NCBI GenBank assembly: GCA_029448655.1
Contig: JACCLO010000010.1
Span: 1,550,001-1,614,000, forward strand
Source: Wolfiporia cocos
Taxonomy: Eukaryota > Basidiomycota > Agaricomycetes > Polyporales > Phaeolaceae
DNA length: 64,000 nt
Direction: 5' to 3'
Positions 11,479-22,500 of the stretch are shown here, piece by piece (positions within the stretch are counted from its first letter, which is position 1; every line of letters starts with the position of its first letter). Under the pieces are notes generated by a model. The model was not told the origin of the DNA. It worked only from the letters and a program-made list of their open reading frames with translations, and searched no databases. The position numbers were made by a program, and so were the translations under genes.

Positions 11479-13917
11479 CTACTTCTTCTTTTTCTTCTCC
11501 GCGGACAGATCCGCACTCTCTATCCACCTCTTCGGCACACCTTTCGCAATGAGGAGATCCGATACAGCCTTAATCTGCTTGCCTTGCACCATAATTTCCA
11601 TCTCGGACGCCTTGCCTTGCACAGGCGAGACTATAAGGTTATGCTTGAATATAATGAGGACATTCAGAGAGGGAGAAGATTGACTCACCCGCTGTCGAAC
11701 TGGCACAGATCTTGCGCAATTCCTCCGCGAGCTCCTCCGCATCCAGCGTGTATGGCTCGAAGCCCGTTACGAGCGTACACGCCTTGCGCCCCTGGCGAAT
11801 CTTCACCACCACTTGTATGGGCTTCAGTTGACCCTTCCTGCAACACACGTGCGCGCACGTTAGCTATAGTCATGCAATATGTTTGCTGATGAGTACTCAC
11901 TTCCGGACAGCGTCCTTGCCCTCCACGCGGATCTCATACCAACGTTGCATGTGATCCAACAGTCTTGAGAGTAGCTCTTCGCGGCGAAGGAACTCTACAT
12001 CAGGGCTCTGCTTCTGCGCAATCGCGGCACGGAGCGCGGGGTCACGCCCGACATCGATGTATTGCTGTTCTTGGGCGTTCATTAGGCCCTTCTCCGCGAT
12101 GTATGTCTTCATCGCCTCCTTCACGTCCTGCAGCGTGTACAGTGCTGACGTGCTAAGCAATTGCCGCGTTTAGCTCGACACATGATAGAACGGTATGGTG
12201 TGTACTTATGCTTCATCTCCTGGAACCATCCCAGCGAGGTTCCAAACGGCTTCCATAGCTCGGTGATCTGTACCTCTCCTTTGCGCTTCTCCTCTTCTTC
12301 TCGTGCTTTGCGCTCGTGCTCTTCCTTCTTCTGTGCACGAGCCTCGATGTCTTGTACGGTTCGGTGCGGGGTGTGCGTTGTCACTTGCTCGTGGTCCGGA
12401 AAGACCGCTTGAGCACAAGTAAACCATGTCAGCACGGAGGATGAGAATCGAGTGACGAGACGGACCTGCGACAGCGATGTCCCCGCCTTTCGTATCCTTG
12501 AGCTTAAGCAGACCCTCTTTCGCATGCGCTTTGAGGAAGGCCTTGACGGAACGGTGAGTTGAATGTTTCACGTCCATTTGACGGGGGTCTGCACGAGCAC
12601 AAGTCAATCCATATCAACGGCCGCAAACATGAGTTGCGCGGCAGGGTTGAGGAATAAGGACATGGGTTGCCAACAGGTCGTGCGAACACACCTACGTCAA
12701 TCTCTGCCGGGCGAGCGGGAAGCACGTGCACACTCCAGAACGTCGATGCGGGCATAGGAAACGCGGATGGCGGAAGCGAAGCGAGCGTTGTACGCAGAGC
12801 TTGAAGAAGCGCTGCGTGCAGGCGGGCAGAGACGTCTGTGAAGCGGTGTAAGTATCAACACGTGAGTGCAGCGGGACAGGAGTACCTTCAGCAGTGAGTG
12901 CTGCCGGCTTGTTCTGTTCAGCTGCGCCCTGCTTTGGGGATGCATCTGCAATCTGCGCTTCTGCCCCCACTCGTGCCTCTCCCGCTTGCTTCCCTTCATC
13001 CTTCTGTGCGTTCACCTCCTCGACATTACCTTCGTCCTCTCCACCCTCCCTGCCCACGCTCCCGCCTTCGCCCTCGTTCTCGTCCCCTTCCGCTTCCTCC
13101 TGCGGCCAGGGCCGCGGCGCCGGCACATCTGTATCCTTACTGACTCCCATGCCCCACATTGCATCCTTCCATGTGTGCAGCACAAATACCGCCTTCCCCT
13201 TCGTGTCCCGTTCCTCTGCACGGCGCAGCGCGTCGCCCGATACCGCCGCGCGTCCTACCGCGAGCGGGGCACCGATGTGCTCGCGGTAGTACTGCGTGAT
13301 TGTAACGAGCTGGCCCTCCGCCAGCGAGGGAGAGTGTTGCACCACTGTGATAGCGGGTAATCAATGAGTAACGAGATGGGGAGGAGGGAGAACGGAAGGA
13401 CTGACCTCCGGGGATCATGAGGTCTGCGCCGTTTATGAGCTTGGGGATGACGGGAGAAGGGGTGGAGAGGAACGGGAGGAGGTCAGGGCGTTTCCATAGC
13501 GTGTACACTTCGCAGGGAGTATCAGGAAGCTGGCGCACGTACTGGAATATACACGTACGCACCGGTTGGAATCAACTCGTCCGAGTCCTTCCCCAAAGTG
13601 AACCATAGCGGGTCACCCTCGAGGGAGAGATATACAACCTATCATAATGATCGCAATTTAACGTAGAGTAATGCACGGATAGCGAGACGTACACCCGGTC
13701 CGTTCGCAGAGGTCGTGAATTTCTGCCAGTACAAGCCTTCGGGGACGAGAATGTCGCCCTCTTCAGCTTGAAGGTGCTTATACGTATCTATGACGCGCTG
13801 CTTAAGCTTGCGCCTGTCTGATGTCCTGAGGGGTGCTGTCTTGTGTCAGATTGGCGGAGGGATTGATGGCAGGGACAAACCAGTAGTTTTGAGATCGGCA
13901 AAAGGTTTCTTGAACAT
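11479..13917 (-). CDS. TMA64: translation factor eIF2D / Tma64 (ligatin)
   Basis: Eleven exons (13881-13917, 13693-13835, 13563-13638, 13406-13507, 12886-13344, 12692-12835, 12466-12588, 12206-12407, 11901-12152, 11689-11837, 11479-11630) total 1839 nt and give 612 residues with all joins in frame. The N-terminus MFKKPF...APLRTSDRRKLKQRV and the VYTLWKRPDLLPFL...PKLINGADLMIPG block are the eIF2D PUA-type region. They are followed by an acidic linker (about 165-270), the conserved FPMPASTFWSVHVLPARP segment, a SWIB-like KHSTHRSVKAFLKAH...GLLKLKD block, and a C-terminal SUI1 domain (about 515-605; GQLKPIQVVVKIRQGRKACTLVTGFE). The family recycles 40S subunits and supports non-canonical initiator tRNA delivery. 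The C-terminus is a lysine run. The gene looks intact. Confidence 0.93.
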
Positions 13918-15144
13918 GATAAAAGATTCAGCAAAAGAGATGGCCAGTAGATTGTGCAAACAGTGGGGTTATAGCTGATAGAATACACCAAGACTGCGGT
14001 AATCGTCTGTGCAAGTTGCCAGGTCCGCTGCAGGATGAGGTTGTTATCCGTGTGGACCTGAGGCTCAAGAGGGCCTCGCTAAGGCTATATCACCAAACAC
14101 ACTAGCAGTACCGTATCTGAGGGTGTGACCAATGGCCTCCGTTGTGCAAGAGATGCGTCTCAGATGAGCGAGCGAGCTGGGTCCGACCGTTCAGTTTGAG
14201 GCACGTGACATAACGCGCCTGTGGCGCGACAGCTCAGAATCGCGACACGTCTGTGAGTTCTCGAGTCTCAGACTGCGGCCTTCTGTAAATCAATTCGCGA
14301 CATGACCACGGTCTGACAACTAAGAACATAAACTGGCCTCGTATACAAGAGGAACAACGAAGCCACAGCAATTGTGATCGATCGTCTCATCGCGGGCGCC
14401 TCAAGACGTAAATAGGCGGCATCGCCTCATCAAGCACCTCTTTCAGCTCCGAGCCAGATTGTACACAGACATTGATGCACAGCGTCTCTTGTACTGCACC
14501 AAAGAAATATTCTTCAGCCCATGATGTTGTTCACTCACAGCCTCAGCCAAGTAGACCGACCACAACGCCGACTAGGAATCAAAACTCACCAATGTTCTGC
14601 GCTTGCAGCGTGCTGGATTTCTTGCCATCGATCTCCCGCGGAGAATGCTAAGCGTATGCTAAGCCAAAGAACAGCGTACTGTCAGAGACGCTGGACGCTC
14701 ATGTGGTTTGTCTTCGGTACTCACGCGGATCCATGAATCGAAGCACTGGATGCGACATTTTTGTGCTGTTGACTACCGCTAACGCGTTGCCTCGCGTTGT
14801 ATGGCATGTGGTGCGGTACAGCGCGATCTCTCAAAGCGCAAGTCCTCCTTCGTATTCTGGATCTATTCCCGTTGTGCCAACATTCACTGAGAATTCCGGC
14901 GCTTTTCACCCTCCGAGGATTCAAATAACGACCATGCATCGCATGGGCCCTTGATATTTCACCGCCGGACGCGACCACTAGGCACTTGACGCGGCTGTAA
15001 TAGATCAACATGTGCTACAAATACATCGGCAAGCGCTGCGCGACGTATATCAACGAGGTCTCGTTGTGTCCGGTCTATCGGAAGCCCCCTCGGAAGCCCC
15101 CCTCGAGCCTGCCTCTCGGCCTCACTGAATAGCACTCAGCAAGT
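13918..15144. other. intergenic region between divergent TMA64 and aquaporin genes
   Basis: About 1.2 kb separating two genes transcribed away from each other, so it should contain both promoters. Short frames only; no motif, tRNA or repeat recognised. An imperfect direct repeat GGAAGCCCCC occurs near 15080-15100. Confidence 0.5.
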
Positions 15145-16772
15145 ATGCATGTTGCCAGCGTGTCCAGCAAAAGCACCATCGTTCACCTTAGCGACATCAA
15201 GCGGCGGCCACGAATCTACGCGCGGTTGGAGAGATACAGACGTGGCAACGCTCGCTATCTCATCGAATTTATCGCCGAAGCGGTCAGTCACTCCCCGAGT
15301 CCCAAGCGCAGCTCATTCAGTATGCCCCACACAGACCGCCACATTCTTCTACACCTTCGCGGGGGGCGGGTCAACCGCATCATACGTATTTGGCAACCTG
15401 CTCGGGCTGCCGAATCTCGGCAGTGAGTACACGCTGCGATCGTTGAGCGAGAGCTTTGATTTTCTGGGGCGCCGCTGATCCCGATCGCACACAGGTCTGT
15501 TCCAGGTCGGTGTGGCATACGCTATCGGGATCGTGATGGCGTTAGCTGTATGCTTGGTATGCTCATTACGTGAGGCAACGGTTGTCGTCGAGTACTCACT
15601 GGGAGATGTGCAGCCGGTATCTAATGGACATGCGAACCCTGCGTTCACAATATACGCTGTCATTCATGGACATTGCACCTCGGCTAAGGGTCTCCGGTAC
15701 GCTAATTCCTCGTTATCCACGCCATTAATGTCTAAACCACCCACGCACAGGCTCATCGTCGCTCAAATCTTCGGGGCCTACATCGCATGTCTGCTGATCT
15801 ACGCTCAATACCACAATTTGTTTAAGGTACGTTCTCTCTGATCGAGGTACCACAATCGCGGAGATGAACCTGACCGCTCCCACATCGATCGATCTTCAGG
15901 AAGCAGAAGCAGCACTCGTTGCAAAAGGCGTGTACGGCGAGCTCATGTTTACCACGCAGGGCCCCGCGGGCGTCATCGGCCTATATGCGACTCCAGGCGC
16001 AAACCTTGGCTTCATCTTCCTCAACGAATTCATCTGTGTGCGTCCTTCTGTGTCGTTTTTCTCCTCTGCATTCCCGCTCATATGAGGGTTACTCGCGGTG
16101 TATAGGACTTCGTCCTCGCGCTGGCCATCTTCGCTGCGATTGAGCCCTCGAACGCATTCTTGCCGCCCGCTGCAGCGCCCTGGTTTATCGGCTTCATCTA
16201 GTGAGTGTCGAAGCTTATCCACCAGCTTCTAAGATGGACCGCAAAGCGCCGCCTGCCCCTTTCGCTACCCACGAGGTTTCTCGTAGACCCTGCCTCTCTA
16301 ATACATCTCCTTCCATTTTTCTATGTCCACTTACTGCTCTTTGACCCTCTATCTTCTCCACCTCCACCTTCCGCACTCCCACACTAACCCGCATTCTGAC
16401 AGCGCCGTCGTGATCTGGGGCTACGCCCCCGTGGGGCTCGCGGCCAACTCCGCGCGGGACGTCGGCGGGCGGCTTGCGGCGCTCACGCTCTGGGGCGCGC
16501 GCGCGTCCGGCGGGCGGTACGCCGCGATCGCAGCACTCACGAACATCCCCGCGACGCTCCTCGCGGGCGTCTTCTACGAGCTCGTGTTCAACGACTCCGA
16601 TCGTGGTGCGTCGAGTCTGCCGCGCTTGCAATGCGGCGTGCTGATGCTGAGTGTAGCTGTAACGAGCGCGCATCTGGAGTTGACGAACGGCGCAAGGGCA
16701 TACGAGGCGCGCTGCAGAGGCGGGGACTCTGCCGAGTCGGTAGACTCGGAGACTTTCAAGCAGGCCCCGTGA
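15145..16772 (+). CDS. aquaporin / MIP-family channel with NPA and NSA motifs
   Basis: Nine exons (15145-15282, 15335-15422, 15495-15547, 15614-15696, 15751-15826, 15900-16037, 16106-16200, 16403-16605, 16657-16772) give 329 residues in frame. TM1 is FIAEATATFFYTFAGGGSTASY. The first pore loop is SNGHANPAFT (NPA near 101-103). TM3 is LIVAQIFGAYIACLLIYAQY. A D-FVLALAIFAAIEPSN helix follows, and the second pore loop is GLAANSARDVGGR (near 236-246), where the usual NPA is NSA while the selectivity-filter Arg is kept. The last helix is AALTNIPATLLAGVFYELVF. The family moves water, glycerol or small solutes through the plasma membrane. Substrate cannot be read from sequence alone. Confidence 0.9.
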
Positions 16773-17143
16773 CGAAACTCGATGACGATGGACTGCAACC
16801 CGGCGAGGCGTTCTTCAGAGTCACACGCTCTGCACAAGAAGCCACGGGATACCGAGAGTTCCATGCGGATGATCAACAAACCCTGAAATTTCAAACGTGG
16901 GCTACGCACGACCAGCTATGTGTATTCTGGCACCTAGCCGGTATGGTTGACGAGGAGCGGAACGACATTGTATTGTATTGTACAGCATAATCGCGAAGTA
17001 ACAGACGGGCCAACTACATATTACATGGTACTAGATATATGGTATGAGACGCTCTTCTATCTTACAGGCTCGCCTGTGGTATCTGTCTTCGTAATAGGCG
17101 GCAATGAACGACTTCCTCCCACTGACGCAGGCGGACATGACTT

Positions 17144-18353
17144 CTAGCCAATCACGTCTCCAATGATTTCTACAGAGTCGCCCGTCTCCGAACGCACCAT
17201 CGCCGCCTTGCGTAGCACTGCGCCGATTCCATTCTTCATCGTCAGCTTCTCCGGGCTCAGTGCCGCGTTCCCGTTCTCGTGCTTCAGCTGGCTCCCCAGC
17301 TTCAGTGCGTTCAGATCGTCAGCGAGAGCGCTTACGTCCTCCACATGCACTTCCTCGGACTGGGACTTGGGCTTCTCCACCGTCTCCTGCGCCTTCAGCC
17401 TCTCTCCCTCCTGCCGCCCGACGTCCTCCAGGCGCTCAACGTCCCCGTCCAAGACGGGGAAGCTGCCCCCGTTAGGGTACGCCTCTGCGGCCTGCTTCGC
17501 CTCCGCTGCCAGCGAGCCAGGCGGGGGCGAGTGCCCGAGCACATTCTCGGTTGCAGACGCCAGCCGCTCCGCACCGGCCTTCCCGAGCGTGCCGACGTTC
17601 ACCTCGCCGACGATGTTCAGCTCGCGGTCCGCCTTAATGCGCTCCGCGTCGCGGAGCGCGATCTCCTTCAGCACCCCAGAGTCCACGCTTGACGCGCCCG
17701 CGCCCTCGGGGTGCTTTGCCGCTGCCGCCTGCGCCTCGGCGGCAAGCGAGCCCGGCGGCGGACGGAACCCGAGCGCGCGGTGCTCGTGCGACATCAGTGT
17801 GCGAGCCTCCGCTGCGCTGATCGTGCTCAGGTTCACGCCGCCCGTCGGCGGCGACAGCCGCGGCGCTTTGGCGGCCCCGTTTGGCTTCGCGCCCGCGACG
17901 GGGTCGATGTTCGTCTTGCGCTCGGCAAGGATCCGCGCGGCGTCCTGCCGCGCGAGCTCCTTCAGCTTGAGCGGGTCGAGGCCCGCGCTCGACTTACCCT
18001 CCGGGTGCTTCGCCGCGGCCGCCTGGACCTCGGCGGCAAGCGACCCGTGGGGCGGGCGGAAGCCGAGAACCCTGTGCTCCTCGGACATGATTTTGCGTGC
18101 TTCGGCTGCGATGGAGGTGAGCTTGGCTGCCAAATTAAATTCTGCCCGTCGTACCTTTGCCTATCGCATCGAGATCGAGCCCGACAGCCTCCGCGACGGA
18201 GCCTCTGCGCTTCGAGGATGTCGAGGAGAACGAGTTCGTGGGCGACACTGCGGACGAGTTCGTGGATCGCAGGATGTCCCCAGAGACGAGGGGGACATCT
18301 GCGGTGACGACGGTGAGAGAGGGGGCAGCGGGCGACGCAGACAGGGTCAACAT
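17144..18353 (-). CDS. SMP-domain (LEA-like) protein 1
   Basis: Two exons, 18155-18353 and 17144-18105, joined across a 49-bp intron (donor GTACGA, branch CTCAC, acceptor CGCAG), give 386 residues in frame. A shorter 28-bp intron would also keep frame but is below normal intron size. Three repeats match the seed-maturation-protein (SMP) pattern EAR-L-S-EH-LGFRPPPGSLAAEAQAAAAKHP; two are strong and the third is weaker (LGHSPPPGSLAAEAKQAAEAYP). The protein is Ala-rich, low in Cys and without TM segments or a signal peptide. Family members are hydrophilic, LEA-related proteins linked to desiccation or stress; the role in fungi is inferred. A paralogue lies at 56905-58098. The opposite-strand open frame here is a GC-rich shadow. 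Confidence 0.8.
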
Positions 18354-19170
18354 GGGGGAATGATGGTGGTTGGGAAGAGAGCTGCTGCGCCATGATTTCA
18401 TTGAATGCGAAGCGGTGGCGCAGGTGGCACTAACGAGTAGGTGGCGCGTCACGTCATGGCGGCGATACGCGATCGGTCACGGAAACATGACTTCCCGTCA
18501 CTGCTGCGGACAATGCGCAGCACTTCTCCAGAGCGCCGACGCGATGCGCAGCATCAAATACCTGTCGGTGCTTTTTATTTTCTACTTGTCGTCGTCAGGC
18601 TGTGGGAGAAGCTTGTGAGTAACTTCCAAACGTCAAGAGATCCATGAGGTGCGGAAAGATACCGTCTGACCACCTCATAACATCGCTCATTCGGAACGCA
18701 GGTCCTAGATCTGTGCTTCGGGACCAAGAAGTGCAGCCGCGCTTCAGTTACTTCGTTGCTTCACGCTAGTTGAGGGTGCGAGCGCAATTGGAGGTGCTCC
18801 CAGCCCATGATCATGAAACGGAGAAATTATAAATATGTACGTGATATTTGCACGACAAGATGAAAGTAAACCACATCTAGCATATTTGCCAATGATTGGA
18901 TACGCGATTCAACCGAAGACGAGTTGCCTAGAATGGAATGTGACTTGCCATAACTGTCAGTATTGACTTGACCGCGAGTGTGAAGGTACATGCTAGCATG
19001 CTAAGTGAAGGGCCCGTGCATTATGTTGGGGGATTTGTCCTCGACGCACGCAGTGTGGCTAGACGCAGGCCTGTTGTAGCGTATCGCCATCTGACATTAC
19101 CGACCACTGCGTCGGATATTATTACAAATTTGGGAAACGAAGAGTGCCAGTTTACAAGCAGTCATGCACA
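18354..19170. other. 5' flank of SMP gene 1
   Basis: No gene recognised. It should contain the promoter of the minus-strand SMP gene. It ends at the GCACA target duplication (19166-19170) of the LTR-B insertion. Confidence 0.5.
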
Positions 19171-19541
19171 TGACACAAGCGTATTCTCAAGCAACTACTC
19201 AGGGGAATATTACTCGCGTGGAAGCGTATTCCTAGTCTGAGGCTACTCAAGGCAACAAAGGCCAAGACGAGTCTGGGGTGCTCCCTGCTCGTCTGGCTGG
19301 TATATATGCTCGTAGGCTGTTTGTACATGTTTGGCTACTATACAGTATTACGTAAGCTGATAGACCGTTTAGAGTATGGTAAACCCTATCGTGGGTGTAG
19401 AGCCACATCATGGGTGTCCGGGGTCTGTGTAGGCACGTGTGGGGTGTTCGGGGTCCTGCACGTGATGCGTAGGCGGGCGCTTAGATAAGATGAGGGTTGT
19501 CTCTTAGTCGCAAGCTAGTTGGAGAAAATCGGCTTGTGACA
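19171..19541 (-). repeat. LTR-B 3' LTR
   Basis: A 371-bp LTR identical by eye to the copy at 27006-27376. Its first 38 nt on the minus strand encode the C-terminal residues and stop codon (19504-19506) of the polyprotein. Confidence 0.9.
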
Positions 19542-22500
19542 GTACCCCCTCTTCTAGCTGCGTGTCCCCACGCCCAGCTATCACTTTGTACATTGTTTGG
19601 TCAACATGGCACGGGTGGTCTACGGTTTTGGTGCAGATGTGTGGGTGCGCCAGTTGGAGTGTGTTTAAGACCGGGTAGATCCAGTATCCTATTGATTCAG
19701 GTATAGTGGATTCTATCGGTGTTCCAACGCGTATTCCATATTGCATGACCCGTGTTCGTGGATCGCAGAACCAGAAGTTACGAGCGACAAGCTTCTTTTC
19801 GTAGGCGTAGAATGGTATACTGCCTTTGACAAGAAGCGTGGGGTCTATGTCGTCGTATATTATGAATTCCTTCGGGTTCTGCCTGAGTCCCATTTCCTGA
19901 GCTTTGCGTTCGAAGTCCTCCCACTCTGGGTCCCATTTGGTGTCAGAGTGGTCCCAGCCAGTGTTTCTGTTTTTCCACTGGTTGCCTGGGGCGGATGGTC
20001 TAGCTTCGAAGAACTTTGTGACCAGCTCTTGGTAATGGTTCAATCCACGTTTTCGTTCCCATGTTTTAGTCCCATCAGACCACTCGACTTCTAGCTCGAT
20101 TCGCCCTCGGTCTTCCCTGGATTCGAGGATCCTGAGAGGCCTGCGAACGTCATTGCTTTCCGTCACTTTACTGTGATCCTGATTGGGAAAGGCGGGCGGT
20201 GTGTATGGTAGGAGTAAGACCTCATTAAATACTGGGTATATCCCGCGCATGTCTGCGGGGAGGTCTAATTCGTATGCTCCGTGCCCGACCTTCTTTGTGA
20301 CCTTGTACGGTCCAAATCGCTTGGAATCAAGCTTCTTGGTTGGGTGGCCCATGTTTATGTTGCGGCCGTCGACCCAAACCAAGTCGCCTTCAGAGTACGA
20401 TAGTGGCGATGCCCGTTTCCTATCGTAGTACTCTTTCATGCGTAGTTTAGCTTTCTCCAGGTTCTGTGAAGCGAGTTTGGATATGGTGTGCATGTGTTCG
20501 ACCCAATCTCGTGCTACCCCCTCTTCTTGTTCCGGCGCTTCTACACCTGTGAAGGGGTGGTATCCGTGCGTAAGGTAAAAGGGACTATATCCCGTGCTAC
20601 TGTGTACGTGTGTCTTGTACGCAAAGCTTGCCAGCGGGAGTAAGTCCGGCCAGTTCGTATGAGTATCATTAATAAATAACCTGAGGTAGACCTCGAGTTC
20701 CTGGTTCATACGTTCCGTCTGCCCGTCTGTCTGTGGGTGGAACGCGGTACTCGGGTTTCCCTGTATGCCTAGTCTACGATATACGTCCTTTATGAATTCT
20801 GCTACAAATTGTGGTCCTCTGTCGCTGAATATTTTCTTTGGTAGTCCATGTTGTGTATATACTTTATCTACGAATATGTTGGCCCATCCTTCGGCCGATA
20901 GTTTAGTCGTTGTTGGTACAGCTATATAGTCCTTTGACTTCATGTCTACTACTACAATAATTGCGTCGCGACCCTTGGAAGTGGGGAGTCCCGTGATCAT
21001 ATCGACGGAAATGTTCTCCCAGTTGTGTGCTGGAGTCGGGTTCGGGTTGAGCGGAGCCGCGCGTTTGGATCGGTCCGGCTTAGCGGCCTGGCACTTGATA
21101 CAAGCTTTGACGTACTGGCGGATGTCTGAGCGCATCTTGGGCCACCAGTAGTGTCGATGTATAGCCGTGTACGTGTTTTCGGTGCCAGGGTGTCCCGCCG
21201 AGACGGTGTCGTGGAACGAAGAAATGATTTTTCCGATTAATTCTTCGTCCCGAGGGATAATCAACCTCCCCCTCCTATATCGCAGACCGTCCTCGGTCAT
21301 TTCCCCTACTTCTACTCCTTCCTTTCCATCGTAGAGAGCGGCTTCCGCTTTGACCCTCTCTTTTACTTCGTCGTGGGCGATACCCTTGACTACAGTATAG
21401 AATGAGGATCGCAGCCTTTCTGCGCTATCTTGGACGAAGAGGTGTGGCTTCAGGACGACTTGCCCTTCGAGGTGATCCTTGTCGTTTCCGTGATCACTTC
21501 TTCGGGAAAGCCCATCGGCCCTTCCATTGGTCTTCCCGGGGATGTGCACGAGTTGTAGGTCATACTCGGCAAGTTCCGTCATCCACCGGGCTTGTCGCGG
21601 ATTAATTTTCTGCGGGGTTTTAAAGTATTCTAGGTTCTTATGGTCCGTTAGTACTTCTACAGGGTGTTTGCCACCCATTACGAAATGTCGCCATTCATCG
21701 AGTGCGCGCATGATGGCGAGAAGTTCTCTGTCGTAGATCTCGTAGTTCCGTTCTGCCGGTAGCATCGTCTTACTCTGGTAGGCGATGGGTTTCCAGACGC
21801 CGTCCTGTTTCTGCATGAGGCAGGCTCCGGTTGCGAAGTCCGAAGAGTCTGCTTCGATGCGGAAAGGGTCGTCGTCGTTTGGTATCCCTAACACGGGTGC
21901 TTCGATAAATATTTTCTTTAACTTATCGAAACACTCTTGTTCCGCCGTACCCCACTGCCAAGGCGTGTCCTTGGTTAGGTTTATCAGTGGGCGTGCTACC
22001 GTGGAAAACTTAGGTATAAATCTCCGGTAGAAGTTTGCGAATCCAATGAAGGATTGTACTTCTTTTTTGTTCCGAGGTGCGGGCCATTCAGCCACTGCCG
22101 CCACCTTCGCGGGATCCATGCGGATTTCCCCGTGAGAGATTATATGCCCTAAGTATTCTACTTCCGACCTCATAAACTCGCATTTCTCTGGTTTACAAGT
22201 CAACTTATTTTGACGGAGAACGAGCAGAACCTTGTGCAGGATCTCTTTGTGTTCTGCCTCGGTCTCCGTAAAAACAAGTATGTCGTCTAAATATATGATG
22301 ACTTTTCCAGTCATTATCAGGTCTCGGAAGATGTCGTTCATCAAGGTCTGGAATGTGCCTGGTGCGTTGCACATTCCGAAGAACATCACTAAGGGTTCGT
22401 ACAGTCCTCTATTAGTGATGAAGGCGGCTTTTTCCTCGTCGCCTTCCTTGATTCTGACGTTTGTGTATCCCCAACGAATGTCCAATTTAGAGAAGTACTT

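Noticed and set aside
12866..13360. Plus-strand open frames over the eIF2D gene
   Set aside because: Antisense shadows of the acidic, GC-rich exon 5; the minus-strand exons assemble to a full eIF2D in frame.
18106..18154. A 28-bp intron in SMP gene 1
   Set aside because: It keeps frame, but is shorter than any other intron here; the 49-bp alternative keeps the same frame and has a branch site.
17163..18395. 410-codon plus-strand open frame
   Set aside because: It lies antisense to SMP gene 1; its Ser/Ala/Pro-rich translation is the mirror of repeated, GC-rich SMP codons. The minus strand has the conserved repeats and a proper intron.
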